Origin: Gemmatimonadales bacterium
GTDB lineage: Bacteria > Gemmatimonadota > Gemmatimonadetes > Gemmatimonadales > JACORV01
Direction of reading: 5' to 3'
NCBI GenBank assembly: GCA_017881505.1
Contig: JADGQW010000007.1
Location: forward strand, 1 to 35,549
Length of the DNA stretch: 35,549 bases
In this document: in pieces, positions 1 to 6,473 of the stretch
Layout of the letters: each line of letters opens with the position of its first letter
Position numbering within the stretch: position 1 is the stretch's first letter
Notes under the pieces: generated by a model
Database searches by the model: none
What the model saw: only the letters and a program-made list of their open reading frames with translations
Told to the model about the DNA's origin: nothing
Position numbers and translations under genes: made by a program

Positions 1-237
1 GACGTCGTGGCGGAACTGGATGAAGAGGTGGCCGACCGCGCGATCGAGCGACGACACGTCCAGCGTCAGCAGGTAGCGGACGTCGCTGATGGTCCGCGCC
101 CGGTGCTCCGCCAGCCCGCGCGAGATTCCCGGGCGCATCCACGCCGTGAGGGAGTCGGGGCTGGCCGACTGCGCCCTGGCGGGGGCCGCCTGGGCGGCCG
201 CGCTGGCGAGGGCTCCGACGAGCAACCGGGTTCGCAT
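1..237 (-). CDS. Secreted M1-family aminopeptidase, N-terminal fragment
   Basis: Only the first 79 codons are in the window; the gene runs off the left edge. The ATG at 237 opens a typical signal peptide (basic MRTRLL, then an Ala/Leu-rich stretch ending in a probable ARAQS cleavage site near residue 24). After it comes a segment with the pattern SRGLAEHRARTISDVRY followed by LTLDV and a G-HLFIQF strand. That pattern is the N-terminal beta-saddle start of M1 (aminopeptidase N type) metallopeptidases, whose HEXXH zinc site would lie outside the window. The export signal implies a periplasmic or outer-membrane-associated enzyme that trims peptides for nutrition. The family call rests on this N-terminal pattern alone, so the catalytic site is unseen. 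No clear Shine-Dalgarno sequence precedes the ATG. Confidence 0.7.
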   Translation of the reverse strand, partial: MRTRLLVGALASAAAQAAPARAQSASPDSLTAWMRPGISRGLAEHRARTISDVRYLLTLDVSSLDRAVGHLFIQFRHDV

Positions 238-365
238 CGTTCGGTTCGGCGAAGGAAGGGGTGATGCCCTACGGCCCGGCCGGCGGCCCGGGACCCGCGG
301 GGAATGTACTGGCGGCCCCAACGGTGCGCACCGGGCGGGCCGGCGCCCCGCCTCCCCCGAACGCG

Positions 366-399
366 AGCGGCGGCCCGCGTCCAACCGCGGGCCGCCGCT
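366..399. terminator. Perfect 14-bp hairpin, probable terminator
   Basis: A 14-base arm beginning AGCGGCGGCCC is exactly complementary to a second arm, with a 6-base loop (TCCAAC). It lies just downstream of the minus-strand gene at 426-767 and upstream of the aminopeptidase. No T-tract follows on either strand, so intrinsic termination is inferred from stem stability and position only. The rest of 238-425 shows nothing I can name. Confidence 0.6.
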
Positions 400-425
400 G
401 CGCCACCTCGTCGCCTCCCCGGCGG

Positions 426-767
426 CTAGCCGATGTAGCCGACGGCCTGCGCCCCCAGGAGGAGCGCGCTGATCCGGAGCGCCGCCGCGAGGACGCGCCC
501 CGCCACCACCGTCCGGTCGCGCCTGCCAAGTCGGCCGCGGGCGCGCGGGCCGGCGCGCTCCTCGTACGTCTCGATCGCGGCGCGCGCCAGGAAGACGCCG
601 GTGACCACCACGCCGATCCAGACCAGCAGCCGCGCCATGAGGGGCCAGATGTCCGCGAGAACGCACGCCGCGCTCGCACCCGCGACGGCGAGCACTACGT
701 CGGCTCCGGAGTCCGAGGCGACGGACTCGCGGAGCGCGCTGCGGAATCGGATGACGCCTGCGGTCAT
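426..767 (-). CDS. Small integral membrane protein, unknown function
   Basis: This 113-residue protein has an ATG start preceded by a strong ribosome binding site (GGAGGAGATCCACG-ATG). It has two closely spaced hydrophobic segments at about residues 23-43 and 46-62. A basic, Arg-rich stretch (about 66-85) follows, then a hydrophobic C-terminal segment (about 86-113), so two or three membrane helices are likely. I do not recognise a named family. The ribosome binding site, codon pattern and a hairpin immediately downstream support a real gene. It lies in the same direction as the STAS-like gene at 931-1356 and may be co-transcribed with it. No function is assigned. Confidence 0.7.
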   Translation of the reverse strand: MTAGVIRFRSALRESVASDSGADVVLAVAGASAACVLADIWPLMARLLVWIGVVVTGVFLARAAIETYEERAGPRARGRLGRRDRTVVAGRVLAAALRISALLLGAQAVGYIG

Positions 768-786
768 CGTGGATCTCCTCCGACCC

Positions 787-912
787 TCACCGCCTCTGCC
801 CTCTCACCGCGTGGCCCGCCTCGCCTGCCCACCCGGCGTACTCGACCGCCGGCCGAGCGAACGCGTCCACGTCCCAAGGATCGCCGGGCTGCGTCAGCAG
901 GGCGTCATTCAT
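787..912 (-). CDS. Possible 41-residue small protein
   Basis: A short frame fills the gap between the STAS-like gene and the small membrane protein. It runs from ATG at 912 to TGA at 787 and encodes 41 residues starting MNDALLTQPGDPWDVDAF, with a polar, Ala/Gly/Arg-rich remainder. It would be the middle gene of a three-gene minus-strand operon. There is no strong ribosome binding site, no membrane segment and no recognised motif. It may equally be untranslated spacer. Confidence 0.3.
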   Translation of the reverse strand: MNDALLTQPGDPWDVDAFARPAVEYAGWAGEAGHAVRGQRR

Positions 913-930
913 CGGGGATATCGGACGTTC

Positions 931-1356
931 CTACGCTTCCAATTGGGTGCGGCCGGACTCGGAATTCGGGGGGAGTCCGTCGGCGAGGACGGCCCGCAAC
1001 CACAGCCACGCGGACTCCTCGTCCTGGAACGCGGCGGCCTGGCAGCCGCGCAGCTCTCCCATCATGCAGAGCACGCGCGCGCCGCCGTACTGCACGCCGG
1101 GTTGCGTGAGGATCGCGACGGGCGGCAGACGCTCACCGCAGAGCCCCACCAGCGCCGCGACCAGCGCGCGCGCTTCCCGCGCGCTCGGCGTGTACCCCGT
1201 CGAGCGGAAGTCGAGCAGCAACGCCTCGGCCGTGCCGTGCCGCGCGCGCAGCGCGCCGCGGTCCACCGCGGCGAGCCAATCCCTCACCGTGCGCAGGCTT
1301 TCCCCGCCCAGCACGGCGACACGCGAGCCCCCATCGAGGCGGAATTCGATGCCCAT
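931..1356 (-). CDS. STAS/SpoIIAA-like small cytoplasmic protein
   Basis: This 141-residue soluble protein has an alternating strand/helix pattern. An N-terminal strand pair (residues 1-18) is followed by a helix, a buried strand EALLLDFRSTGY (about 44-55), a helix (about 59-72), a strand PPVAILTQPG and a C-terminal helix (DEESAWLWL). This resembles the STAS or SpoIIAA-like fold often annotated in environmental bacteria, in which DxRxxxxxPSxxE-type segments follow the central strand. Function is unknown; STAS-like proteins usually bind partners in signalling. It is transcribed away from the two-component operon, and the double palindrome at 1397-1439 lies between them, so the two may share a regulator. 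The fold is assigned by pattern only. Confidence 0.65.
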   Translation of the reverse strand: MGIEFRLDGGSRVAVLGGESLRTVRDWLAAVDRGALRARHGTAEALLLDFRSTGYTPSAREARALVAALVGLCGERLPPVAILTQPGVQYGGARVLCMMGELRGCQAAAFQDEESAWLWLRAVLADGLPPNSESGRTQLEA

Positions 1357-1396
1357 ACGGCAATGAGGATGGCGTGCGCGGAGCGGGCTGAAAAGT

Positions 1397-1439
1397 CTAT
1401 AACATCTTATAGTCCGGCCGGGACTATAAGATGTTATAG
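1397..1439. promoter_or_regulatory. Double palindrome, probable twin operator and divergent promoter region
   Basis: Two 16-bp palindromes, CTATAACATCTTATAG (1397-1412) and CTATAAGATGTTATAG (1424-1439), are mirror copies of one another. Together they form one large inverted repeat with 19-base perfect arms (1397-1415 and 1421-1439) around GGCCG. Each site is itself a 6-4-6 inverted repeat (CTATAA/TTATAG). Centres are 27 bp apart. The block is strikingly AT-rich for this genome and contains TATAGT, a near-consensus -10 hexamer, pointing outwards on both strands. It separates the divergent genes starting at 1356 and 1500. The likely role is binding of a dimeric regulator; the NarL-type regulator encoded at 3202 is the obvious candidate, but this is inference. 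Confidence 0.75.
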
Positions 1440-1450
1440 TCTTTCGCGGG

Positions 1451-1480
1451 GAGTGCTCCCAATGCAGACTGTGGGCACTC
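1451..1480 (+). promoter_or_regulatory. Leader hairpin before the small CPPxC gene
   Basis: GAGTGC-T-CCC (1451-1460) pairs with GGGCACTC (1473-1480), giving a nine-pair stem with one bulged base and a 12-base loop. It lies between the twin operator and the GGGAGGA ribosome binding site of the gene at 1500, so it would be in the mRNA leader. No known riboswitch was recognised. Confidence 0.35.
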
Positions 1481-1499
1481 TCAATCCCGGGAGGACTTT

Positions 1500-1808
1500 G
1501 TGACGCTCCCCGCTCGCGACTACCGTATCACGCTCGCCGCCGCCGCCGCGCTCACCAAGGCGTACCGCGACGCGAAGGTCTCCGCCGTCACGTCCGGAGC
1601 CATCGCCAAGGATCCGGTCATGCAACTGCTCAACCAGGCCGGGTGCGTCGGGCTGCGCATCTACTACGGCCGGAACCCGGACGGGACGCCCGCCCTGGTG
1701 CTCGCCGGCATCGATGCGTCCGACAACGACCTGACGAAGGGTGTCCTGCTCGAACAGCTGTGGATCTGCCCGCCGATGTGCGCGGCCGCTAGCCCACTGA
1801 ACGGCTGA
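1500..1808 (+). CDS. Conserved small protein with C-terminal CPPxC motif
   Basis: This 102-residue protein starts at GTG, with GGGAGGA about 5 bases upstream. An N-terminal helical half (residues 1-45) leads to a compact segment, GCVGLRIYYGRNPDGTPALV, then VLAGIDASDNDL and a terminal CPPMCAAASPLNG. The combination GCxGxRxYYG, LVLxGxDxxxND and CPPxC...NPLN-type ending matches a small uncharacterised family I associate with Bacteroidota and related bacteria; this is memory, not a search. The three cysteines (C49, C90 and C94, approximate) could bind metal or form a disulfide, but no function is established. It is the first gene of the two-component operon and sits 6 bp before the membrane protein gene, suggesting a role in sensing. 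Confidence 0.75.
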   Translation: MTLPARDYRITLAAAAALTKAYRDAKVSAVTSGAIAKDPVMQLLNQAGCVGLRIYYGRNPDGTPALVLAGIDASDNDLTKGVLLEQLWICPPMCAAASPLNG

Positions 1809-1814
1809 TCCGGC

Positions 1815-2462
1815 GTGCGCGCTCCCCCGCTGCTCATCGCCATCGCCATCCTCGGGACGGTAGCCGAAGCGGTTCCGCTCGTGGTGCTCGTGGCGCAGCG
1901 GCGCCGGCCGCGGGGGGCGCGTGCCTGGGTGGCGGTGTGGGTCGGGTTCCTCCTCCTCGTCGACCTCGTCGCCATCGCGCTCACCGCCACCCGACGACCC
2001 AATCTCTGGCTCGCCACCGTCCTGACGCCGGTGAGCGTCGGCCTCGCGCTCTGGACGCTGTCGTGGTGGCAGGTGTCGGACGTGTGGCGCCTGACGTTCC
2101 GCATCGCCATCGTGCCCCTCCTGCTCGTCTGGGCCCTGCTGACCATCGCCGTGGAGGACACCTCCTCCTTCAGCAGCGCGGCGGAGCCGATGGTGAAGCT
2201 CGTGACCCTCGCTGCCGCCGTCTTTACCCTGCTGTCAGGGAGCCTCGCCCGCCGTGGCGACCTGCTGCGCCAGGACTGGTTCTGGATCAGCGCCGGGATG
2301 GTGCTGTACTTCGGCGTGGGGGCCACGCTCGGCCCGGTGAGCCAACTCCTCGCGCATCGCGCGTCGCAATTCCTCCAGTTCGTCGTCGGCGTCTGGGCGC
2401 TCGCCGCAAGCGCGGCGTTCCTCCTCATCGCGAAGGGACTGACTTGCAGCCCAACCCGCTGA
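1815..2462 (+). CDS. Seven-helix membrane protein, possible sensor module
   Basis: This 215-residue GTG-start protein consists almost wholly of hydrophobic segments. Seven helices can be placed at about residues 4-27, 35-58, 63-85, 93-113, 122-145, 155-180 and 184-210, joined by short Arg-rich loops. There is no cleavable signal peptide and no recognised catalytic motif. Its stop codon lies 19 bases inside the following histidine kinase gene, so the two are probably translationally coupled. Because that kinase has only one membrane helix and no periplasmic domain, this protein may be a separately encoded sensor or signal-transducing membrane domain. This is inference from gene order; the family is unknown to me. 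Confidence 0.75.
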   Translation: MRAPPLLIAIAILGTVAEAVPLVVLVAQRRRPRGARAWVAVWVGFLLLVDLVAIALTATRRPNLWLATVLTPVSVGLALWTLSWWQVSDVWRLTFRIAIVPLLLVWALLTIAVEDTSSFSSAAEPMVKLVTLAAAVFTLLSGSLARRGDLLRQDWFWISAGMVLYFGVGATLGPVSQLLAHRASQFLQFVVGVWALAASAAFLLIAKGLTCSPTR

Positions 2463-3205
2463 CGCTCGTCTCCCTCTTCGTGGGGGGCGCGCTGAGCGTC
2501 GCCATCGTCCTCGCGGCGTTCATCGTGGCCCTGGTGATCTCGCAGCGGCGCCGCATCGCGCAGGAACGGGAGAACGCGCGGCGGGTGCTGGCGGCCCAGG
2601 AAGATGAGCGGGCCCGCGTGGCGCGCGAGCTGCACGACGACGCGCTCCAGCGGATCGCGATGATCCGTCACGAGCTGGAGGAGGCCGCGGGGGCGGCCGG
2701 ACCGGAGGTGGCGCACCGCATCGGCGGCGTCTCCGCCGAATTGCAGGACCTCGGCGTGGTGCTGCGGACCGCCGCCCACCAGTTGCACCCGTCGGTGGTC
2801 GAGAAGGCAGGGCTCGCCCGCGCACTCGGCGCCCTCGGCGAGGAGTTCGCCCGCACCGCCGGTCTTGCGGTGCGCGTGAACGTCCCGACGGCCGACCCGC
2901 CCATCCCGGCCGCGCTCGCCCTCGTCGCGTACCGCATCGCCCAGGAGGCGCTGCGCAACGTCGTGAAGCACGCCGGCGTGCTCGAGGCCGAGCTCGCGCT
3001 CACCGTCGGCGAGCACGACCTGACCCTGCGGATCGCCGACGCGGGGCGCGGCTTCGACACCGGGACCGCGCGGCCGGAGGACGGCCTCGGCCTCATCGCG
3101 ATGCGGCAGCGGGCCGTCGGCGCCGGGGGACGGCTCACCCTCACGCCCCGGACCGGAGGCGGGACCGTCGTGACGGCGATCCTCCCCGTGAGGTCCGGCG
3201 CATGA
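2444..3205 (+). CDS. NarL-type sensor histidine kinase
   Basis: This is a 253-residue kinase with a TTG start at 2444, chosen because AAGGGA lies just upstream and the frame is open from there; it overlaps the membrane protein gene by 19 bases. One N-terminal membrane helix (about 7-33) is followed by a short coiled region and a HisKA_3 dimerisation domain with phospho-acceptor H64 in RVARELHDDALQ. The ATPase domain has its N-box in YRIAQEALRNVVKHA (N172) and G-box DAGRGFD (D199), then DGLGL. There is no separate input domain, so the signal probably comes from the adjacent membrane protein. ATP-dependent phosphate transfer to the regulator encoded at 3202 is expected, since the two genes overlap at ATGA. 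Confidence 0.9.
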   Translation: MQPNPLTLVSLFVGGALSVAIVLAAFIVALVISQRRRIAQERENARRVLAAQEDERARVARELHDDALQRIAMIRHELEEAAGAAGPEVAHRIGGVSAELQDLGVVLRTAAHQLHPSVVEKAGLARALGALGEEFARTAGLAVRVNVPTADPPIPAALALVAYRIAQEALRNVVKHAGVLEAELALTVGEHDLTLRIADAGRGFDTGTARPEDGLGLIAMRQRAVGAGGRLTLTPRTGGGTVVTAILPVRSGA

Positions 3206-3888
3206 AGCGGAGCAAGCCCCGCCTGGTCCTCGCGGACGACCACCGGCTGCTGGTCGAGGCGCTCCGCGCGATGCTGACCCGGAACTTCGACGTGGTCGGC
3301 ACCGCGGGGGACGGCGAGGAACTGCTCGCGCTCCTCCGGTCCACCCCCGCCGATTGCCTCCTCCTCGATCTCTCCCTCCCCGGCCGCAGCGGCCTCGACC
3401 TCCTTCCCGACATCCGCGCGGTGCGGCCGGACCTCCGCGTGGTCATCCTGACCATGCACGTGGACCGCATCCTCGCCGAGGCCGCCTTCGCGGGGGGAGC
3501 GCTGGGCTTCGTGCCGAAGGACTCTGGGATGGACGAGGTGGAGAAGGCCCTGACGGAGGTGCTCGCGGGCCGTCGCTATCTCTCGCCGAGCGTCCCGAAG
3601 ATCACGCATCGCATGGGCATGGGGGCCGCGCACCAGGCCATCTCCCGGCTGACGCCGCGGCAGCAGGAGATCCTCGGCTTCCTCGCCGACGGGCTCTCGT
3701 CCCAGGAGATCGCCGACCGCATCGGCCTCAGCGCCAACTCCGTCACCTTCCACCGTTCGCGCCTGCGCAAGGTGCTCGGGCTGGCGAGCGAGTTCGAGCT
3801 GGTGCGCTACGCCATCCTGATGCACCTCGCCGCCACCGAGGAGGAGGCGGGCAAGGAGGATGGCGGCGGTCGGCCGCACCCGGACTAG
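3202..3888 (+). CDS. NarL/FixJ-type response regulator
   Basis: A 228-residue DNA-binding response regulator. The receiver domain (about 5-125) has the acidic pair D12/D13 in LADDHRLL, phospho-acceptor D56 in LLLDLSLPG, T84 and K106. The C-terminal LuxR-type helix-turn-helix (about 147-210) reads LTPRQQEILGFLADGLSSQE, then IADRIGLSANSVTFHRSRL. Phosphorylation by the overlapping kinase should promote dimerisation and DNA binding. NarL-family regulators bind short inverted repeats, so the palindromes at 1397-1439 are a plausible target and would give autoregulation; this is not shown. The next gene starts 55 bases downstream in the same direction. Confidence 0.93.
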   Translation: MKRSKPRLVLADDHRLLVEALRAMLTRNFDVVGTAGDGEELLALLRSTPADCLLLDLSLPGRSGLDLLPDIRAVRPDLRVVILTMHVDRILAEAAFAGGALGFVPKDSGMDEVEKALTEVLAGRRYLSPSVPKITHRMGMGAAHQAISRLTPRQQEILGFLADGLSSQEIADRIGLSANSVTFHRSRLRKVLGLASEFELVRYAILMHLAATEEEAGKEDGGGRPHPD

Positions 3889-3943
3889 CCCGCTCCCACC
3901 GCTCGGCCTTGCGCCGCTCCCGCGGCGCGGACAAGCTCACCCG

Positions 3944-6352
3944 ATGACCACGCCCGGCATTCACCTCATCCCACGTTTCCCCGCCTCCCTGCGGCGCGAC
4001 GCCGTCGTGCTCGCGGCCGCGTGGGCGCTCGCCCCCCTGGCCGCCCCCGCGCTTCGCGCGCAGGCGCGCGTCGGCCCGGAGCCGCGCTACGCCGCCGCCG
4101 TCACGGCCCTCGCCCGGTTCATCGGCGACCAGATGCGGGAGAAGGCGCTGCCGGGGCTCTCCATCGCGCTCGTGGACGACCAGCGGGTCGTGTGGGCGGC
4201 GGGGTTCGGCGTCGCGGATCCTTCCGACTCCACGCCCGCCACGGCGGAGACGCCCTACCGCGTCGCCTCCGTCTCCAAGCTCTTCACCGACATCGCCATC
4301 ATGCAGCTGGTGGAGCGGGGCGAGCTCGCGCTCGACTCGCCCGTCACGCGGTACGTGCCCGACCTCGCCCCGCGGAACCCCTACGGCGTTCCGGTGACCC
4401 TGCGGCAGATGCTGAGCCACCGGGCCGGCATCGTGCGGGAGCCTCCCGTCGGCCACTACTTCGACCCGACGTCCCCGTCGCTCGCGGCCACCGTCCTCTC
4501 GCTGGATTCCACCGCGCTCGTGTACGCTCCGGGGAGCCAGACCAAGTACTCCAACGCGGCGATCGCCGCCGCGGGATACGTCCTCGAGCGCACGCAGGGG
4601 ACCCCCTTCGCCGCCTACCTCGCGCGCGCCGTCCTCGCGCCGCTCGGGATGACGCACAGCAGCTTCGCCCCCGACTCCGCCACTGTGGCGCAGCGCGCCC
4701 GCGGGAGGATGTGGACCCTCGACGGCCGCACCTTCGCCGCCCCCACGTTCCCCCTCGGCATCGCGCCGGCGTGCGAGCTCACGACCACCATGCTCGACCT
4801 CGGCCGCTTCCTCTCCGCCCTCTTCGCCGGCGGACAGGGGGCGAACGGTCGCCTCCTGCGCCCCGAGACCCTCGACGCGATGTGGGGCGTGCAGTTCGGC
4901 GGGCCGGGCGCGCAGGCGGGGTACGGCCTCGGCTTCGGCATCTCGCGCCTCGACGGGCACCTGCGCATCGGCCACAGCGGGTGGCACTACGGGTTCGCGA
5001 CGGAGCTCGCCGCCCTGCCCCGCGAGAAGCTGGGCGTCGCGGTCTCCGCCACCGCCGACGCCGCCAATGCCGTGACGGAGCGGATCGCGGACGAGGCGCT
5101 CCGACTGATGCTCGCGGCCCGGGACGCTCGCGCGCTGCCGGCGATCGTCACCACGACCCCGATCCCCGCCGCGACGATGCGCCGCCTCGAGGGGAGGTAC
5201 CGGAGCCCGACGCGCGCCGTGGACCTCGACCAACGCGACAGCCTCCTCTGGTCCCAGAACGTGAGGGGCGGGATGAGCGCCCCCCTCCGCCTCCGCGGCG
5301 ACACCCTCGTCACCGACGGGCGGCTCGCCTTCGGCCAGCGGATCCTCCAGGGGCCGGGCTTCCTCGTCGTGTCGGGCGACACCCTGTGGCACGTCGGCGA
5401 TCCGAAGCCCCCGGACGTGCGGGAGCGCTGGACGGGGCTGATCGGCGAGTACGGCTGGGACCACGACGTGCTCTACGTCCTGGAGCGCGAGGGGCAGCTG
5501 TACGCGCTGATCGAGTGGTTCGCGCTCTACCCGCTGACGGAGGTCGCGGACGGCGTGTTCCGCTTCCCCGACGCCGGGATGTACGCGGGGGAGACGGTGA
5601 CGTTCACGCGGGACGACGCGGGTCGCGCCACGGCCGCGGCGGTCTCGGCGGTGATGTTCCGCCGCCGGGCGATCGAGCCGGAGGGGGGCGCGGTCTTCCG
5701 GATCGTGCCGCGGACGCCGATCGAGACGCTGCGCCGGACGGCCCTCGCCGCGACGCCCCCCGCCCCGCCCCGCCGGCTCCTCCCCGCCGACCTGGTGGAC
5801 CTCACCTCCCGCGACCCGCGGATCCACCTCGACGTCCGCTACGCGACGGCCGACAACTTCATGGGCGCACGGATGTACTCCTCGGCGCAGGCCTTCCTCC
5901 AGCGCCCTGCCGCGGAGGCGCTCGCCCGCGTGCAGCGCGCCCTCGGCGCAGAGGGGTACGGCCTCCTGATCCACGACGGCTACCGGCCCTGGTACGTCAC
6001 AAAGATGTTCTGGGACGCGACGCCGGTGGCGCAGCACATGTTCGTGGCCGACCCCTCGAAGGGCTCGCGCCACAACCGCGGCGCCTCGGTGGACCTCTCC
6101 CTCTACGACCTGGCGACGGGGCGGCCCATCGCGTTCGTCAGCGGCTACGACGAGTTCACCCCACGCGCCTACCGCGACTACCCCGGGGGGACGTCCCTGC
6201 AGCGGTGGTACCGCGCCCTGCTCCGCCGGGCGATGGTGGCGGAGGGCTTCCGTCCCAACTTCGAGGAGTGGTGGCACTTCGACTGGCACGACTGGGCGCG
6301 CTACCCGGTCCTCAACCTGACGTTCGAGCAGCTGGACGCGCGGCGGAACTAG
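3944..6352 (+). CDS. Secreted serine hydrolase (class C beta-lactamase fold) fused to VanX-like D-Ala-D-Ala dipeptidase
   Basis: This is an 802-residue protein. I chose the ATG at 3944 because it opens a signal peptide (basic LRRD, Ala-rich core, probable cleavage after LRAQA near residue 41); an upstream start would add 28 residues that overlap the regulator gene. Residues about 48-395 form a serine-hydrolase domain of the class C beta-lactamase/DD-peptidase fold, with SxxK at S109-K112, YSN at 202-204 and HSG at 344-346. A beta-rich linker (about 405-600) follows. Residues about 615-795 match the VanX/M15D family: DGYRP (R681), SRHNRGASVD (zinc ligands H710 and D717) and EEWWHFDW (E775, H778). 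Both active sites look intact. The protein probably acts on D-Ala peptides or peptidoglycan fragments in the periplasm. The substrate of the first domain cannot be read from sequence; esterase activity is possible. Confidence 0.88.
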   Translation: MTTPGIHLIPRFPASLRRDAVVLAAAWALAPLAAPALRAQARVGPEPRYAAAVTALARFIGDQMREKALPGLSIALVDDQRVVWAAGFGVADPSDSTPATAETPYRVASVSKLFTDIAIMQLVERGELALDSPVTRYVPDLAPRNPYGVPVTLRQMLSHRAGIVREPPVGHYFDPTSPSLAATVLSLDSTALVYAPGSQTKYSNAAIAAAGYVLERTQGTPFAAYLARAVLAPLGMTHSSFAPDSATVAQRARGRMWTLDGRTFAAPTFPLGIAPACELTTTMLDLGRFLSALFAGGQGANGRLLRPETLDAMWGVQFGGPGAQAGYGLGFGISRLDGHLRIGHSGWHYGFATELAALPREKLGVAVSATADAANAVTERIADEALRLMLAARDARALPAIVTTTPIPAATMRRLEGRYRSPTRAVDLDQRDSLLWSQNVRGGMSAPLRLRGDTLVTDGRLAFGQRILQGPGFLVVSGDTLWHVGDPKPPDVRERWTGLIGEYGWDHDVLYVLEREGQLYALIEWFALYPLTEVADGVFRFPDAGMYAGETVTFTRDDAGRATAAAVSAVMFRRRAIEPEGGAVFRIVPRTPIETLRRTALAATPPAPPRRLLPADLVDLTSRDPRIHLDVRYATADNFMGARMYSSAQAFLQRPAAEALARVQRALGAEGYGLLIHDGYRPWYVTKMFWDATPVAQHMFVADPSKGSRHNRGASVDLSLYDLATGRPIAFVSGYDEFTPRAYRDYPGGTSLQRWYRALLRRAMVAEGFRPNFEEWWHFDWHDWARYPVLNLTFEQLDARRN

Positions 6353-6473
6353 GGCGACGCCCCTCCCCCGGGGTGCCCAACGACGCCGATTCCGCTAGTT
6401 TTCAACCGTGCGGGAGCGGTCCCGTGAGGCGCCCCCGCGAGCGTTCCGGACCTCGACCCAGGCTCCAGCGCCC

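Noticed and set aside
3743-6289. Long minus-strand open frame opposite the hydrolase/VanX gene
   Set aside because: Its translation is Arg/Gly/Glu/Ala-biased with no domain, as expected for the reverse of a GC-rich gene; the plus-strand gene has intact catalytic motifs of two families.
3202-6352. Vancomycin-resistance (van) cluster
   Set aside because: There is a VanX-like domain after a two-component system, but no VanH or VanA/B ligase, and the kinase and regulator are NarL-type, not VanS/VanR (OmpR-type).
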